DNA from: Streptococcus mutans
GTDB lineage: Bacteria; Bacillota; Bacilli; Lactobacillales; Streptococcaceae
Reading direction: 5' to 3'
NCBI RefSeq assembly: GCF_006739205.1
Contig: NZ_AP019720.1
Coordinates: forward strand, 1,364,001 to 1,428,000
Length of the DNA: 64,000 nucleotides
Program-made: the position numbers and the translations under genes
The notes under the pieces: generated by a model
The model's input: the letters and a program-made list of their open reading frames with translations, nothing else
Databases searched by the model: none
What the model was told of the DNA's origin: nothing
Shown here: piece after piece, positions 27,967-36,745 of the stretch
Numbering within the stretch: position 1 is the first letter of the stretch
How the letters are laid out: each line of letters begins with the position of its first letter

Positions 27967-30906
27967 TTACTGTTGAGTAAATCGACCAGTATAATCAATA
28001 TTTTCATCCAAAGCATGAGACAATTTAGACGATACACTAGTATACTGCCAAGCTGCTGCATTAGCATAATAATTAAGGGATTTAGCTTCTTCTTGAGTCA
28101 TATAAGTATACCCTTTGGCATAATGAGCAACCCAAAAATTATTGATGCCAAACCTTGCAGTGTCTACTTGCCCACCGCGTATATCCAACCAACTAGCCAT
28201 AGTATAATGAATCAGGTTGCTATAACCTTGACGCCTCATCTCATCTTGCCAAGCTTGAACATTATTATTAATATTGTTCACCATAGAGGATTCTTCCATA
28301 TCATTGACCATGACAGTTGATGCCTCCAAACCAAAGGATCTGGCTGCATTAGCAAAATAACGGGCTTCTTCTTGTGCCCCGGCCGCAGAAGTATAGTGAG
28401 CATAATGGTAAGCAGAAACCTTAATACCGGCAGCTCTGGCATTGGCAATTTGAGAACTTGCATATGGATTGATGTAGTTTGTACCTTCTGTTAACTTAAC
28501 AACCACTCCTTGAATACCTTGTTGTTTCAAGCTATTGAATTCGGCAACAGAAATGATTCCATTGTGGCTACTAATATCAATAAAGTAAGATGGTAGAGCA
28601 ACAGCAGGTTTATCAGCATTCAAGCTATAGTTTCCAATATTGGTTCCGCTACTAGTGCCATCAGTATAATCAACATAGACATGAATGTTATAATTTCCTT
28701 TAATATATTGATGATTTTTTTCATTAATGGTGACTGTTACCTTACCATCAATAATAGTTGATGAAACATACCAATGAAGGTTAGATTGATCAGCTTCTGA
28801 CCAAGCAGCCATCCGAACTTCTTTGATCGCTTTACCACCCGCTTCTTGTTTAACAATCATATCTATCGTTCCTGCACTGGCATTATAATTTGAAGCAGCG
28901 ATAACAGCATTCCTTGTCTCTGCAACATTAAAGCCATCAGTTGCTGCTAAGCCAACCGTTTTATTGTCAAATTTACTTTGTCCATAGACATGAACATTAT
29001 AATGGCCTGTTTCCCCATTATGATCAGCTAACTGAATTTGCGCTGCGTAGGTTCCATCACCTTGTTTTGTCGCGGGAATCCATTGAATATCATCTTGATT
29101 GTTTTTATCTGTCCAGACAGGAATAACTACTGAACTAATGTAAGCTGGCAGGTTAGAAACAGTCACTTTATAAAGAGCATCGGATTCTTTAGCAATATCA
29201 ACCTTGGCACTAGGCTGATTAATAGTTATCGTTCTGCCATTAAGCCCAACCATTTTCCCATCTTTAATAATATAAGTATGGATATGATAAAGCCCATAAC
29301 CACTGTGGTTACTGTAAGCTGCAGTTGCCGCTCCATCACTATTTGCACTATACCACTTGAGATCATCTTGACCATTTTGATCCGACCAAACGGCAAATCG
29401 TACTTTGGTATAATCTGTAACCGTGTTTGAATCTAATTTGAGAGCAATACCATCACTAGTTAAATCAGCTGAAACAGTATTTTTCTCAAGCGGTTTATTG
29501 ATCTGATAAGCCCCTAAAATAGTACCAGAATGTGTCCCATCAGTGTAGTCTGTATAAACATGGACATTATATTTATCTGAAGTATTTGAATGATTAGCGA
29601 TATTAATCGTCACAGTTGCCTTATTGTTGACAATTTTTGGTGAATACCACTTAAGGTCATCTTGACCTTTATCTTCAGACCAAACAGCAATATTAACAGC
29701 AGATACAGTCTTTGTATCAGATGAACCCTCAACAACAACATCAAAGGTCGTTTTATTTTGGTCATAATTAGCAACAGATATCCTTGCATTGGGTCTAGTA
29801 TCATTGCGGTCAAAACCAGAACTAACAGCTAAGCCAATTTGAGACTGGGTTACTGTGCTGTAGCCGTAAATATGAGCTTCATAATGTCCCAAATCATTCT
29901 TGTGATTTTTAGTATCAATCAAAACCTTATAACTGCCATCATCAGCCTTTCGGGCATTATACCATTTAATATCATCTTGACCGTTTTGATCTGACCAGAC
30001 AGGTACCATGATGCCGCTAATAGTATTAGGAACATTAGAAACGGTTAACTCAAAATTCGTTGCTGATTTTCTTTGAATATTAGTTTGCACCTGAGGTTGA
30101 GCAATTGTAAGAGTTGTTGCGTTAAGTCCTATCATCTTGCCATTTTGATTAGCATAAGTATGAACATAATAGGTCCCATACTCACGATGATTCTTGAATT
30201 CGGCATAGGCCGCTCCCATATTATTTGCCGTATACCATTGAAGATCATCTTGATCATTTCGAGCTGACCAGACAGCAAATTGAATCTTAGTATTTCGAGC
30301 GATCTGACCGTTATACTGTAGCTTAATCCCTTTTTCTTCCACTACAGCACTTGTGACTTCTTGTGCCTGTACTTGCTTGTCTTGTGTAAGAGAAGAACGA
30401 GCTTGTACGCTGCTTGCTGGAGTCATTTTATTGGAAAGACGTTTAGCATCAGTTTGTTGATCCAAAGGAGCAGATGATGTTGATTGTAATTGATCTGCGG
30501 TAGAAGTGGTTTCTGCTTTTACAGAAGGAACAGTCGAAATCTGATCAGGAGTCTGCACAGAACTAGCAGTACTTGCCTGAGACGGAACTGTTTCAGTCTC
30601 ATTTGCTTTGGCAGGTGAGCCATTTGTGGCCACCTTCATAGAGGAAACAGTTGTCTCAGACGTACCTGTTATCGGATCAGACTGTTCCTGTGTTTGCTGC
30701 AATTGGATAGTACTGTCTTGTCCATTATTTCTGACTTCCTGACTTATCTGTGCTGTTGTCGCTGGTAATTCAGATACTGATGTCGCATCAGAAGAAATAA
30801 CTTCTGATGCACTTAAGGATTGATTTTGCTCATCTGCAGATATTTTATTAGCAGCCATAAATAGGGTCAATGCTAATGGAATCATCAAATAAGTTTTGCT
30901 TTTCAT
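27967..30906 (-). CDS. atlA: major autolysin AtlA (GH25 muramidase with six Bsp-type repeats)
   Basis: A 979-aa secreted peptidoglycan hydrolase. A signal peptide (about residues 1-24) is followed by a Ser/Thr/Gln-rich region (to about 185), six repeats each with the WS-x-NGQDDLKWY-like core and HVYTDYTDGT-like strand, and a C-terminal GH25 domain from about 767 (YFIDISSHNG, active-site VNDMEES). In S. mutans AtlA acts in cell separation, autolysis and biofilm formation. The sixth repeat core is degenerate (WSEADQSNLHWY). Ribosome binding site AGGAAA. It heads the cluster with the lipoprotein, pepT and thmA genes. Confidence 0.96.
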   Translation of the reverse strand: MKSKTYLMIPLALTLFMAANKISADEQNQSLSASEVISSDATSVSELPATTAQISQEVRNNGQDSTIQLQQTQEQSDPITGTSETTVSSMKVATNGSPAKANETETVPSQASTASSVQTPDQISTVPSVKAETTSTADQLQSTSSAPLDQQTDAKRLSNKMTPASSVQARSSLTQDKQVQAQEVTSAVVEEKGIKLQYNGQIARNTKIQFAVWSARNDQDDLQWYTANNMGAAYAEFKNHREYGTYYVHTYANQNGKMIGLNATTLTIAQPQVQTNIQRKSATNFELTVSNVPNTISGIMVPVWSDQNGQDDIKWYNARKADDGSYKVLIDTKNHKNDLGHYEAHIYGYSTVTQSQIGLAVSSGFDRNDTRPNARISVANYDQNKTTFDVVVEGSSDTKTVSAVNIAVWSEDKGQDDLKWYSPKIVNNKATVTINIANHSNTSDKYNVHVYTDYTDGTHSGTILGAYQINKPLEKNTVSADLTSDGIALKLDSNTVTDYTKVRFAVWSDQNGQDDLKWYSANSDGAATAAYSNHSGYGLYHIHTYIIKDGKMVGLNGRTITINQPSAKVDIAKESDALYKVTVSNLPAYISSVVIPVWTDKNNQDDIQWIPATKQGDGTYAAQIQLADHNGETGHYNVHVYGQSKFDNKTVGLAATDGFNVAETRNAVIAASNYNASAGTIDMIVKQEAGGKAIKEVRMAAWSEADQSNLHWYVSSTIIDGKVTVTINEKNHQYIKGNYNIHVYVDYTDGTSSGTNIGNYSLNADKPAVALPSYFIDISSHNGIISVAEFNSLKQQGIQGVVVKLTEGTNYINPYASSQIANARAAGIKVSAYHYAHYTSAAGAQEEARYFANAARSFGLEASTVMVNDMEESSMVNNINNNVQAWQDEMRRQGYSNLIHYTMASWLDIRGGQVDTARFGINNFWVAHYAKGYTYMTQEEAKSLNYYANAAAWQYTSVSSKLSHALDENIDYTGRFTQQ

Positions 30907-31152
30907 TCTTTTTCCTAATTTCCTTAAAATATTATTTGTTCATTATATCATGTTTATCAGGACGTCTCAAGATTAAGCATTGTGCTATATATTCCAATAA
31001 TTGAGTCATAAAATAATGCACACTTTAATAAGGCTGTTTTTTTATCATTACAAGAGTATATGATTCCCTTTCTCACTACATACAGAAATCTTATCTCACA
31101 AAAGGAGCTTCCTTTCCATTTCATTACTCAATAGAAATCAAGAGTTTTACTC

Positions 31153-31650
31153 TTAAGCCAGCCTTTCTTGTAATTTTTCTACAAAAAGATAGACAGCAGG
31201 ACAAATAAGAGTATTTTGGATAGTCAGATGGTTAATTTGATAAATTTTTTTACGATCTGTATGAGGAAATTCACGGCAGGCCTTGGGGCGAATATCATAG
31301 ATAGAACAGAGATTATCCTCTCCTAAAAAGGGGCAGGGCATAGACTTAAAAACCTTGTCATTGTCTTCGTCCACACGCAAATACATATCTTCAAAGACTG
31401 GGAGTCTCATACGAAAATGTTTAGCAATACGACTAATATCGGATTCCGTAAAAAGTGGTCCCAGAATTTTACAGCAGTTAGCACACTTAGTACAGTCAAT
31501 TTCCCTAAAAACTTCTGTATGAACTTCTTGAACAATCTTATCCAGATTTTTAGGTGCTTTTTTCTTAAGAGTCGCTAGAAATTTGCGGTGTTCTTTCTGC
31601 TTCTGCAGTGCTAATTGATGGTATTTCCCAATATCAATTTCTTGTGTCAT
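31153..31650 (-). CDS. YkgJ-family zinc/iron-chelating cysteine-cluster protein, 165 aa
   Basis: The cysteine pattern CTKCANCCK, then CPFLGEDNLCSIYDIRPKACREFP, marks the YkgJ (CxxCxxCC) family, thought to bind Zn or Fe-S. The N-terminus is a helical Lys/Glu-rich segment. Cytoplasmic, with no membrane segment. A TATAAT box (31682-31687, minus strand) lies upstream; the Shine-Dalgarno is weak (AAAGAAAG). The function is unknown. It is the last core gene before the accessory island. The 30907-31152 spacer to atlA shows no clear element. Confidence 0.88.
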   Translation of the reverse strand: MTQEIDIGKYHQLALQKQKEHRKFLATLKKKAPKNLDKIVQEVHTEVFREIDCTKCANCCKILGPLFTESDISRIAKHFRMRLPVFEDMYLRVDEDNDKVFKSMPCPFLGEDNLCSIYDIRPKACREFPHTDRKKIYQINHLTIQNTLICPAVYLFVEKLQERLA

Positions 31651-31732
31651 TATTATACTTTCTTTAATTCTAGTCCTTGAAATTATATCATTTTCTTTCT
31701 GTCATTTCATCTAAAATTTGGGAGGAACACTC

Positions 31733-31996
31733 ATGCTTAATATCAGGCTAGTATCAAACTTGAAAAATCATTTCAGCGAAGTGGAAGCTGAGGTGATTCA
31801 GAATAAAAAATCAGTATTTCTGATAAAAAATAGTTATCCCTCCATGGTAGTGATGAGTTTAGAATAATACTTTTTACTAACAGATAAGCTTGAAAACAAA
31901 CTTGATGAAACTGATAAACGAACTGTCACTACAACTAAGAGATTTTCTACCGATGATGTTTTTAAGAGAGTAAGAAACGGAACTAATGGAAAATAG
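31733..31996 (+). pseudogene. Phd/YefM-type antitoxin gene, interrupted by an in-frame stop
   Basis: From the ATG at 31733, after a strong GGGAGGA, the frame reads like a Phd/YefM antitoxin: MLNIRLVSNLKNHFSEV, then SVFLIKNSYPSMVVMSLE. TAA at 31865-31867 breaks it after 44 codons; the same frame then continues 42 codons to TAG at 31994-31996 with a C-terminal toxin-binding-like region (TKRFSTDDVFKRV). The intact length of about 86 residues fits the family. The N-terminal DNA-binding part could still be made. Inference: a type II antitoxin losing its partner. Confidence 0.65.
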
Positions 31997-32001
31997 ACAA
32001 T

Positions 32002-32094
32002 GCATATTATCTATCCTGCCCTAATCATATCTTCTGTGTTATCGTTGAATCTACCAAAGAAATGCAGCTTATTTTTATAGTAAAAGAAATTTAG
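32002..32094 (+). pseudogene. possible C-terminal remnant of the partner toxin (RelE/ParE-like)
   Basis: Directly after the broken antitoxin, one frame reads IFCVIVESTKEMQLIFIVKEI before a stop, which resembles the last beta strands of RelE/ParE-fold toxins. There is no start codon and the N-terminal part is missing or scrambled. The call rests mostly on position. Confidence 0.3.
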
Positions 32095-32167
32095 ATGACC
32101 TGTTTTGATAAACCATGAGTCTAAGCAAAGGTAAAACTCATTTTCTAGTTAAAAATATTGTGATATC

Positions 32168-32214
32168 TAAAAAAGCTTAAAGCCAATGTTTCTAATAACT
32201 GATTTTAAGCCTTT
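32168..32214. terminator. terminator downstream of the immunity gene
   Basis: Stem GCTTAAA (32175-32181) with TTTAAGC (32204-32210), flanked by A and T runs, can end the minus-strand toxin/immunity operon and anything from the antitoxin remnant on the plus strand. The stretch 32095-32324 holds nothing else that I recognise. Confidence 0.6.
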
Positions 32215-32324
32215 TTATTATTTGATGAGTTCTTGTTCGGTTTTATAATTCTTAGACATTTCGAAAAATAGAAATTTATAATGTTTCGTCATGTAGGTTT
32301 CCTATTGTTTTAGTAGTATCTTGA

Positions 32325-32726
32325 TTATTTTGAATCAAGCACTTCATTCTCTAAATATTCTAAGAATGTATCATAAATTTTCTCAGGTTTAACCTCTTTT
32401 CTAGGAATCGTTTGAAAAATTTCTCCTTTTGAATTTTGCCAAATAGCAATACCATCAACCCCTAATTCTTCAATCACATACATTTTGGTCGTATCCTCAT
32501 GGCAATATTCTCTATTATCTACTGTAGCTACAACAATATTCAAATAATTTTCAAACTGTACACCTGTAAACTCGTGATTATTTACTTCAAAATTTCCAAA
32601 CTTAGCTAGAGCCTCTCTATAATCTTTTGCAAATGTAATACCTAATATAGTTTCAGCTTTCGCTACTTCTTTAGAAAAATCTTCTTCTAATTTATATCCA
32701 TTATCTCTTAAAATATCTAAAATCAT
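32325..32726 (-). CDS. SMI1/KNR4 (SUKH)-family immunity protein, 133 aa
   Basis: A small acidic cytoplasmic protein. The pattern of an N-terminal helix pair, then KDYREALAKFGNFEVNNHEFTGV, a central strand set and VDGIAIWQNSKGEIF, fits the SUKH superfamily, which neutralises nuclease toxins of polymorphic toxin systems. Its ATG lies inside the stop of the LHH nuclease gene (ATGA overlap), the classic toxin then immunity order. Inference: it protects the cell from the nuclease encoded just upstream. Confidence 0.8.
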   Translation of the reverse strand: MILDILRDNGYKLEEDFSKEVAKAETILGITFAKDYREALAKFGNFEVNNHEFTGVQFENYLNIVVATVDNREYCHEDTTKMYVIEELGVDGIAIWQNSKGEIFQTIPRKEVKPEKIYDTFLEYLENEVLDSK

Positions 32727-33412
32727 GCTGAAGTATCTCCTTTAATTTGTTCTGCTCTAGCTTTCCAATACTCTTGTTTCTCTTTAGCAAAGGCTACTCT
32801 ATCAATATTAGAAGGGCCCTTATTTGCATGTAACTTACTATAATTATCCTTATGAACCTGATCAGGTAATTCAGCAAGTGGCGAATCCATTTTTTGACCA
32901 ATATGATGCAGATTAAATGGTTTCCCACTTTCATCTATCGGTGCAAAACCCCTCTCCATCCTCTCAAGATTAGTCAAATATCTTACTTCACCATCCAACT
33001 TGTATTGTGATTTTACATCCAAAAATTCTTTTGAATCAATTGTATCGTGCTGTAAGACTTCTCTTTCATTTACAGTTCTTTGTTTTAATCTCTCATCTTT
33101 AAGAACTGATAATTGTTCAGGTGGTTGTTCAGCAGCTTTCTGAATCTCTTTTGAGTAGTATTTTCCTGATTCTAGCTCATCCAGATTATTAGCTAAATTT
33201 ATTGCAGGCTCAGAATACCCCCTTTCTTTTGCTATAAACCTTTCAGCTATATTTAATCCTTGATCGCTATCTTTCACATTTACCACATCAACAGGATGGA
33301 TACGCTGATCCGAATCTACCTTATTTGATGCAATTTCACTATTTTTTTGCCCAATTTCACCAGTGCTTACTTTGGTTTCACTCCCTGAGTGTTTTAGTGT
33401 TTCAAATACCAT
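32723..33412 (-). CDS. LHH/HNH (Endo VII superfamily) nuclease toxin, 229 aa
   Basis: The C-terminal region (about 165-225) has the LHH nuclease signature: LHH at 168-170, then IGQKMDSPLAEL, H187, H195 and NKGPSNIDR. This family is found as toxin tips of polymorphic toxins and should cut DNA. The first 160 residues are hydrophilic and low in similarity to anything I know; there is no signal peptide, LXG, WXG or repeat segment, so a secretion route is not visible. It starts 3 nt after the ATPase stop with GGGGGA in the ATPase 3' end, so the genes are coupled. Confidence 0.8.
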   Translation of the reverse strand: MVFETLKHSGSETKVSTGEIGQKNSEIASNKVDSDQRIHPVDVVNVKDSDQGLNIAERFIAKERGYSEPAINLANNLDELESGKYYSKEIQKAAEQPPEQLSVLKDERLKQRTVNEREVLQHDTIDSKEFLDVKSQYKLDGEVRYLTNLERMERGFAPIDESGKPFNLHHIGQKMDSPLAELPDQVHKDNYSKLHANKGPSNIDRVAFAKEKQEYWKARAEQIKGDTSA

Positions 33413-33415
33413 GAA

Positions 33416-36400
33416 TTAAAATCCCCCATTATTCGTCCAATCTTGAAAAGCAGAATTATTTTTAAGCTCATAAAGATAGTAATAAGTCATTGTCGCCTGA
33501 AGAAGATCCCGTTTTGCTTGTTCTGATAGCAAATCAGATACTCTATTATTAATTTCATTTTGTAAAGTATCTGTCATGGTTGCTACATCTGTATCTTTCA
33601 GTGATTGTTTTCGCAGCAAATCAAGCAATTCCGGATAAAGTTGACTCACAATTTGAGAATAGCTATGCATGCTAAAAGGTTCTCGACCCCAGTCTAAAAT
33701 TCTGCGGACAGTCAAACTGTCTATTCCCAATTGAGAAAGGAAGCGTTTAAAATTAATTTCCTTTAAAATCTGTTCGTCTACCCTTTTGCTACTTAGATAT
33801 TCAACCACAATATCTCTGGAAAAATGACTTTCTGGATTAGTAACTTGATTGTGATATTCAAAACAGTTTTCTAAACCATTGAACTGATCGATTTTACACA
33901 AGATTGGTTCAATCCATTCATTTTGATAAAGTGCTGCAACACCCTTGGGAAGTTTAGCTAGTTCCGTAATTTGATCATCATTGAGATTAGCCGATTTCCC
34001 AACTAGTTCTCTGTCAGAAAAATCTGGCAAACGCATAATAATTTTAGTATTGGTATTTCGAATAACAGCCATATCCATTAAACCAGAAGCTTGATCGGCA
34101 ATGATAAATCCTTCACCATAAGTCCGCATTTCAGCAATTCCGTTAGCAATCATCTCAACACTCTTACCAACAAGATTGCTGTCTTCCATGGATTGTTCAT
34201 TGGAAGTGCGTTTTAAAATATTATGAGCTTCTTCAAGAACGGTCACGTGTTTCAAAAGATTGTTCAAACTATCTGTATGAGTCATGCGATATTCTTGCAA
34301 CTTTAGAACTAGCATTCCCATAATGAGTGACTTCGTTTCCGTTGAACCAACACGACTTAAATCGATAATCACATTTTCATCAAACAATTCTTTGTCAGTA
34401 ATAGCTTGATTGGTAAAAATCATACCGTTAATCCCATTTGTTAATGACTCTAAACGTGTAAGCAACGACCCTTTATAAGCGCCTTTATTTTCATTATCAT
34501 ATTCACTGGAATCAATGATTTCCTTGATATTTCGTGTGACATCTGCAAAAGTCGGATAAAGATCGCCGTAAGAATTTATCGATTTTAATAAATCCCAGCC
34601 ACTATCCTCATAAGCCCTTTCAACAGCATTTTTGAGAACTGCTGGCATAGCAGCGTACATTGGCCAACATACATTGAAAATTTCAATAAGTCTGTCCAAA
34701 TGTTCCAAAACATGAATTCCTTTTGGAAAAGCAAATGGATTAATGCGCAACAGATCGCTGAGTTCTGGATTGGTTCCATATACAGAAACGTTCTCATCAT
34801 TTCCAAAGATATGTTTATACTCACCTTTTACTGGTTCAACGACAAGGAATTTTACACCATGTTTGCGGACTTCATCCAAAATCTCGTATACCGTATTACT
34901 TTTACCTGTTCCAGTACTCCCAGAGATAAAAGTATGAGAAGCCAAAGAATTCAGACTGATTTTAGCATCTAGTTGCTCAGTATGGTTCATATGAAAAATT
35001 TTTCCTAATTTAACAAAGTCCCTTTCTGTCTCTTCATAAGAATTAATATTACGACCAAACTCTGCACACTCAAAAACCGGAAGTCCAGCAATTGATTTTT
35101 GTGGAAAATTGAGTGAATAAGCCAGCTCCTTTCCAGACAAAGCGGTTGTTGCAGTCACAACGGCCGGATAGACACTGAAAGATTCATCATTTTCTAAAAG
35201 CTCTGGATTGAGTGCAAACATAGGATGCCGCAAATCTTTTAAGTAGCCAAAAATTTCATTAGCCTTAGCTTGTTCTTCTTGAACATCTCCACGCCATAAA
35301 TTAACAACAGTCTGAGACATATGGGATTCTTCCCCTTGTGTTAAAGCAAGATAAGAATAGGCTACATTGTTGGCAACAGTTTGATCTTCACTAAGAATAT
35401 AGGCCGCGAAGTCCCACATACCAAGAGCGGTACTTTTTTCTAAGCGCTTCATCTGTTCTTCTAACAATTCCAGCGCATGTTTAATATTATGATTGGTAAA
35501 GGATTGGGTAATCCCTTCATTTTTGCCAATAGTTGCAGTCACATTGGAAGTCCTAGCAAAATTAGCACCAAAGTTCATACCAAAATTAAGAGCCTTTGAA
35601 GCACCTGTAGCTAAAGCAGTTGATTTTGATACGGCTTTACTTGCAGTTTTAGCTAACGAAGTTCCTTTTGTCATTGATTTTGAAAATGCTTTAGAAAGTG
35701 ATTTCCCAATTGTTCTTGCTCTACTTATATTAATATCTAGAGTAGTACTGTTGCTAACATTTTCATTTATACCAAATTTTAAACCTACAGGAGTATCGAC
35801 ACCGACATTGTTTTCCACAGTAACAGATGAATTTGTCCCAGTCTGTGTTCCGGCACTGGCACCGACATTAATGCCAACTGTTGCTGCTGAACCACGCGCA
35901 TCAGCTTCTGTATAGGTATAATTAGTCTGCCAAGAAGCATAAGGAGCTAAATCAGAATAAATCTGCGATAAGATCAATTTTCTTTCAGCAATATCCTGAA
36001 TCGGTGTGGCTAAAAGTACTAAAATATATTCTTGCTGAGCTGTTGCTGGAATGATACCATCTAACAACTTCTCGATGGTCTGACTAACGAATTTTTCAGA
36101 TTTTTCAGTTGGAACATTAGAAGCAGTTGCCACAGAATAATGTGCATTATTATTAAAGCAAGGTAGCTTTCCTCGTCCAATTTCTTCTTTCCAAGAAGAA
36201 CCTGGAAAATTTCCTTGAATAGCAGATTCAAGTCTTCTTCGATAACTTTCAATATCAACATTATTATCATCATTGTCAATATTAGTAATGGCTAGATAAA
36301 CATCTGTTTTAATAACTTTGCGATGGAAAACTAAAGAGATGTTACAAGCATCATTGGATAATACTTCATAAACATTAACCAATTTTTCAAGACTATTTTC

Positions 36401-36730
36401 TTTTTTGTCAATTACCCATTTGGTGATATTAATGTAGCGAATATTATTAGATGATCTAAAATCTTCACCATACTCAGTTTCTTTCTCTACTGGAATATAA
36501 AGATCTTCAATTTGCGGGAGATAGGCATTGTAAATTTCTACCGCATTAGCAGCTAACAAACGATTGGTTAATTCTTCTGTCTCAGCTCCTGTCATATTGG
36601 GAAAATCTGATAAAAACTCTTCACGTTTAGCTTGTACTTGTTCTAACTGATCTGGACTAAGAGCCGACAGTTTTGCAACAGTATCAGCCCCTTTTCCGGC
36701 TACTTTTCTGATAACATTCTTAATCCCCAT
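33416..36730 (-). CDS. HerA/VirB4-like (DUF87) ATPase with Ser/Ala/Gly-rich insert, 1104 aa
   Basis: A large P-loop ATPase. Walker A GSTGTGKS is at 604-611, Walker B VLEEAHN at 831-837, and an arginine/glutamine sensor region near IIADQ (876-880), matching the HerA-FtsK branch of hexameric pumps (DUF87). Residues about 280-400 are unusually rich in Ser, Ala, Gly, Asn and Lys with repeated SKA/SKS units; the first 250 residues have no known domain. No membrane segment. Neighbours (dynamin, nuclease, SUKH) suggest a role in moving or loading the toxin or DNA; this is not shown. Confidence 0.8.
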   Translation of the reverse strand: MGIKNVIRKVAGKGADTVAKLSALSPDQLEQVQAKREEFLSDFPNMTGAETEELTNRLLAANAVEIYNAYLPQIEDLYIPVEKETEYGEDFRSSNNIRYINITKWVIDKKENSLEKLVNVYEVLSNDACNISLVFHRKVIKTDVYLAITNIDNDDNNVDIESYRRRLESAIQGNFPGSSWKEEIGRGKLPCFNNNAHYSVATASNVPTEKSEKFVSQTIEKLLDGIIPATAQQEYILVLLATPIQDIAERKLILSQIYSDLAPYASWQTNYTYTEADARGSAATVGINVGASAGTQTGTNSSVTVENNVGVDTPVGLKFGINENVSNSTTLDINISRARTIGKSLSKAFSKSMTKGTSLAKTASKAVSKSTALATGASKALNFGMNFGANFARTSNVTATIGKNEGITQSFTNHNIKHALELLEEQMKRLEKSTALGMWDFAAYILSEDQTVANNVAYSYLALTQGEESHMSQTVVNLWRGDVQEEQAKANEIFGYLKDLRHPMFALNPELLENDESFSVYPAVVTATTALSGKELAYSLNFPQKSIAGLPVFECAEFGRNINSYEETERDFVKLGKIFHMNHTEQLDAKISLNSLASHTFISGSTGTGKSNTVYEILDEVRKHGVKFLVVEPVKGEYKHIFGNDENVSVYGTNPELSDLLRINPFAFPKGIHVLEHLDRLIEIFNVCWPMYAAMPAVLKNAVERAYEDSGWDLLKSINSYGDLYPTFADVTRNIKEIIDSSEYDNENKGAYKGSLLTRLESLTNGINGMIFTNQAITDKELFDENVIIDLSRVGSTETKSLIMGMLVLKLQEYRMTHTDSLNNLLKHVTVLEEAHNILKRTSNEQSMEDSNLVGKSVEMIANGIAEMRTYGEGFIIADQASGLMDMAVIRNTNTKIIMRLPDFSDRELVGKSANLNDDQITELAKLPKGVAALYQNEWIEPILCKIDQFNGLENCFEYHNQVTNPESHFSRDIVVEYLSSKRVDEQILKEINFKRFLSQLGIDSLTVRRILDWGREPFSMHSYSQIVSQLYPELLDLLRKQSLKDTDVATMTDTLQNEINNRVSDLLSEQAKRDLLQATMTYYYLYELKNNSAFQDWTNNGGF

Positions 36731-36745
36731 TATTTAATCCTCTAA

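Noticed and set aside
35493..35915. 140-codon open frame on the plus strand
   Set aside because: It is antisense to the Ser/Ala-rich part of the ATPase; the low-complexity codons leave the opposite strand open by chance.
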